Assembly: GCF_000062885.1 (NCBI RefSeq)
Contig: NC_009142.1
Span: 1,973,584-2,037,583, forward strand
Length of the DNA stretch: 64,000 bases
Reading direction: 5' to 3'
Source of the DNA: Saccharopolyspora erythraea NRRL 2338
GTDB taxonomy: Bacteria > Actinomycetota > Actinomycetes > Mycobacteriales > Pseudonocardiaceae
Part shown: positions 62,055 to 64,000 of the stretch, in pieces
How positions within the stretch are numbered: the stretch's first letter is position 1
Layout: every line of letters starts with the position of its first letter
The notes under the pieces: model-generated
Databases searched by the model: none
Seen by the model: the letters and a program-made list of their open reading frames with translations, nothing else
Told to the model about the DNA's origin: nothing
Position numbers and translations under genes: made by a program

Positions 62055-63614
62055 CATGCCCTCGGTGGGGACCACGCCGTCGACCAGGAACCTGGTGACC
62101 GCGGTGGTGGCGCACTCGGAGCGGCCGACCGCGCCGTGCCCGGCGCCCAGCCAGCGCAGCACGACACCCGACGGCAGCTGCTCGGCCATGTGATCGCTGC
62201 CCAGCGCGGGCACCGCCGCGTCGTGCGCGGTGCTGATCACCGGCACGGGTGGCAGCCCCGCGGTGCGCGGTACCGGTAGCGCCTGCTGCGGTACCGGCCA
62301 GAGCCCGCACCAGACCAGCCGTTGCGCGAAGACGCCCCCGAACAGCGGGAACCGCGCGCTCCAGTCCGCGGCGATCTCGGTGCTGCGCTGCGGCGGCACG
62401 CGCAGCGTCGTGTCGTTGCAGCTGGTGATCATGTCGCCGTCGAGCCGGGCGGGTGCCGGCGGCGTGCTTTCGACCAGCGGCGCGACCATGGCCGCGACCG
62501 CGCTGCCGTCGCCGCGGTTCGCGGCGGCCAGCGCTTGCGCGAGCCCGGGCCAGGCGTCGCGGTCCCGCAGACCCAGCAGCACCGCCTGGGTGATCTTGCC
62601 CGCCGTCACAGGAGTCCCGGGCAGCGGCGCCGCGCGGGTCCGCTCCACGAGGTCGGAGACCGTCCGGCGCGGGTCGGGTCCGAGCGGGCAGCCGCGCGCG
62701 GCGCAGTCGGCGGCGAAGCGGTCGAACACCTGCTCCGCGCCCTGCGCCTGCGCCTCGCCCTGGGCGATCGCGTCGAGCTGCGGGTCGGGCGCGCCGTCGA
62801 GGACCATCCGGCCCACGCTCTCCGGGAAGCGCTCGGCGAAGGTGGTCAGCACCCTGGCGGCCTCGCCGCGGCCGACGGCGTGCAGCTTCGGCACGCCGAG
62901 CTCCAGCCGCAGCTCCTCCAGGTCGGCGGCGGTGCGCCAGGTGTCGTAGGCCTGCAACCGCTCGTCGAGGGACAGCAGGCACTGCTGGCTGGCGTCGCGG
63001 ACGGAGTCGACGAGCCGGTCCAGCGTCGTGCGGTCGGTGGCCCTGGGGTCGAAGCCGAGGATGGCGTTGCGCCGCTCGATCGGGATGCAGTCGGCGGAGT
63101 CGGACTCGCCGGTGCCCCGGCGGTCCATGCCGATCACGCGGAAGGTGCGCAGGAGCTCCGGAGGAAGCCGCAGCGCCATCCGCGCGGCGAAGGCCGTGCC
63201 CGGCTCGCCGCCGATGTCACCGAGCACCACCAGCGGGATCCGGCCGGAGCCCGCGCTGATCACGGCGCTGCGCGCGGTGCCGCGGCCGGGAGCCTCCGGC
63301 GAGTCGAGCGTGGTGGGCAGCCGGGAGCAGGTGAAGGTCATCCCCGCGGGCAGCGCGGGCACGCCGAGTTCGCCGCGGGTCTGCTCGGTGCAGTCGTCCC
63401 ACGTCAGCGACTCCTGCGCCGGCGGGCCCAGCGGCGGCACCGGCGCCGGTCCCGGCGCCTGCGGCTGCGGGGTGACCTGCTGCTCGGCGTCGCGGTAGGC
63501 CACCGGCGGTCGCTGCGATGGCCCGGCCGAGCACGCCGCGACGACCAGCAGCAGCAACGGCAGCAGGAGCACCCCGACCCGGTGAGCGGTGCGCCGGGGG
63601 GTGCTGCGCGGCAC
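62040..63614 (-). CDS. TAP-like alpha/beta hydrolase lipoprotein lacking the nucleophile
   Basis: A 524-residue secreted lipoprotein. The signal peptide has LLLPLLLLVVAACSA with a lipobox Cys near residue 28. The hydrolase domain has MDRRGTGESDSADC near 190 and SVGRMVLDGAPDP near 280. The C-terminal TAP-like part has VISTAHDAAVP and LGAGHGAVGRSECATTAV, with the acid and His. The nucleophile elbow, usually G-x-S-x-G, reads VGRGEAAR, so no Ser is at that place. The oxyanion-hole region GGPGGSG is replaced by GDIGGEPG. It is therefore probably inactive as a peptidase. GTG at 63612-63614 with AGGAG. Confidence 0.87.
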   Translation of the reverse strand: MPRSTPRRTAHRVGVLLLPLLLLVVAACSAGPSQRPPVAYRDAEQQVTPQPQAPGPAPVPPLGPPAQESLTWDDCTEQTRGELGVPALPAGMTFTCSRLPTTLDSPEAPGRGTARSAVISAGSGRIPLVVLGDIGGEPGTAFAARMALRLPPELLRTFRVIGMDRRGTGESDSADCIPIERRNAILGFDPRATDRTTLDRLVDSVRDASQQCLLSLDERLQAYDTWRTAADLEELRLELGVPKLHAVGRGEAARVLTTFAERFPESVGRMVLDGAPDPQLDAIAQGEAQAQGAEQVFDRFAADCAARGCPLGPDPRRTVSDLVERTRAAPLPGTPVTAGKITQAVLLGLRDRDAWPGLAQALAAANRGDGSAVAAMVAPLVESTPPAPARLDGDMITSCNDTTLRVPPQRSTEIAADWSARFPLFGGVFAQRLVWCGLWPVPQQALPVPRTAGLPPVPVISTAHDAAVPALGSDHMAEQLPSGVVLRWLGAGHGAVGRSECATTAVTRFLVDGVVPTEGMACPG

Positions 63615-63807
63615 GGGTACTCCTCGTCGTGGATGCACGGGATGCGAACTGCGGTCAGCATCGCATGATCCACGTGAGACCGCGGTGAGGGGCTGTTGGG
63701 ACGCCCGAGGGCGGTGGTGAGGCACAGCCCTCAAAGCGGTTCGACCAATCGCCGTGCGCCGGTAACGTGCGCACCCGTACCGGCGAGGGAAGGGAGCCTG
63801 CGCGGTC

Positions 63808-64000
63808 ATGGTCATGGCGCACATGGACGGGGCGTCGTCGCGGGGACGGCCGGTGGTGGGGCTGGAGCAGACCGCCGCCCGCGCCTTCGGGGCCGTCCCG
63901 CCGCCGGTGCTGGTCCTGCTGGGCATCGTGAGCCTGCAGGTCGGTGCCGCCTTCGCCAAGCAGATGTTCGCCGTCGCCGGTTCGTCCGGCGTGGTGGCGC
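63808..64000 (+). CDS. EamA-family transporter (partial)
   Basis: Start of a drug/metabolite transporter-type protein. Three in-frame ATG codons lie at 63808, 63814 and 63823, and GGGAG at 63793 fits the first. Residues VPPPVLVLLGIVSLQVGAAF form the first helix, then AKQMFAVAGSSGVVA. This matches the N-terminus of RhtA-like threonine/homoserine exporters. The window ends inside the gene, so the rest cannot be judged. Confidence 0.7.
   Translation, partial: MVMAHMDGASSRGRPVVGLEQTAARAFGAVPPPVLVLLGIVSLQVGAAFAKQMFAVAGSSGVVA

Overview
The window is very GC-rich and its genes use G or C at almost every third codon position. Gene content and order point to an actinomycete of the Pseudonocardiales; Saccharopolyspora is my best guess, but I could not search a database. 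Much of the window follows the Mycobacterium tuberculosis Rv2709-to-Rv2674 block, interrupted by accessory insertions: DUF3099, DUF3039, YihY, sigA, ppgK, an inositol phosphatase, Cei, DUF4193, DUF3093, dut, DUF3710, an OB-fold protein, DUF3159, two TrkA proteins, an APC permease, a TrmA-type methyltransferase, dxs, ribonuclease D, DUF3000, hemE, protoporphyrinogen/coproporphyrinogen oxidase, coproheme decarboxylase and msrB.

Layout. 1-10.1 kb: the end of an unidentified gene, a small frameshifted gene, a HhH-GPD repair protein, an acyltransferase, DUF3099, DUF3039, YihY, a DEAD/DEAH helicase, an unidentified membrane-anchored protein next to a cysteine-desulfurase-like enzyme, DUF7455 and a pentapeptide-repeat protein. 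10.2-25.8 kb: the core block from the principal sigma factor to dxs. It includes a likely potassium module, with two cytosolic RCK subunits divergent from a KimA-like transporter. 26.0-32.0 kb: an accessory insert with a membrane protein, a two-component system, a Uma2 protein, LysR, and a small membrane protein with a Tat-exported multicopper oxidase. 32.2-35.6 kb: fadB and fadA for fatty acid beta-oxidation, behind two palindromic operators. 35.7-38.7 kb: a degenerate array of TGTCGG-containing repeats split by an IS21-family element whose istA carries two frameshifts. 38.8-43.6 kb: AraC, a DinB-like protein, ribonuclease D, and a NarL-type response regulator with a frameshifted last helix. 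43.6-47.6 kb: DUF3000 and three genes of the coproporphyrin-dependent heme route (hemE, cgoX, chdC). 47.7-57.3 kb: mostly regulator/enzyme pairs (MarR/monooxygenase, ADH/XRE, ROK/HAD), msrB, a stand-alone LigD polymerase domain and an unusual Nramp-family protein. 57.5-59.9 kb: a four-gene cluster resembling type VII secretion substrates. 60.3-64 kb: DUF4389, an AAA kinase-like protein, a 34-residue cysteine-rich peptide, a lipoprotein with an alpha/beta hydrolase fold that lacks its nucleophile, and the start of an EamA transporter.

Convergent genes are often separated by long perfect hairpins. A degenerate repeat family recurs at several gene ends. The most unusual items are the cysteine-rich peptide with a duplicated C-x-C-C-x2-C motif, the TGTCGG repeat arrays, the type VII-like cluster, and two proteins that lack the defining residues of their families. 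No tRNA, rRNA or CRISPR array was seen.
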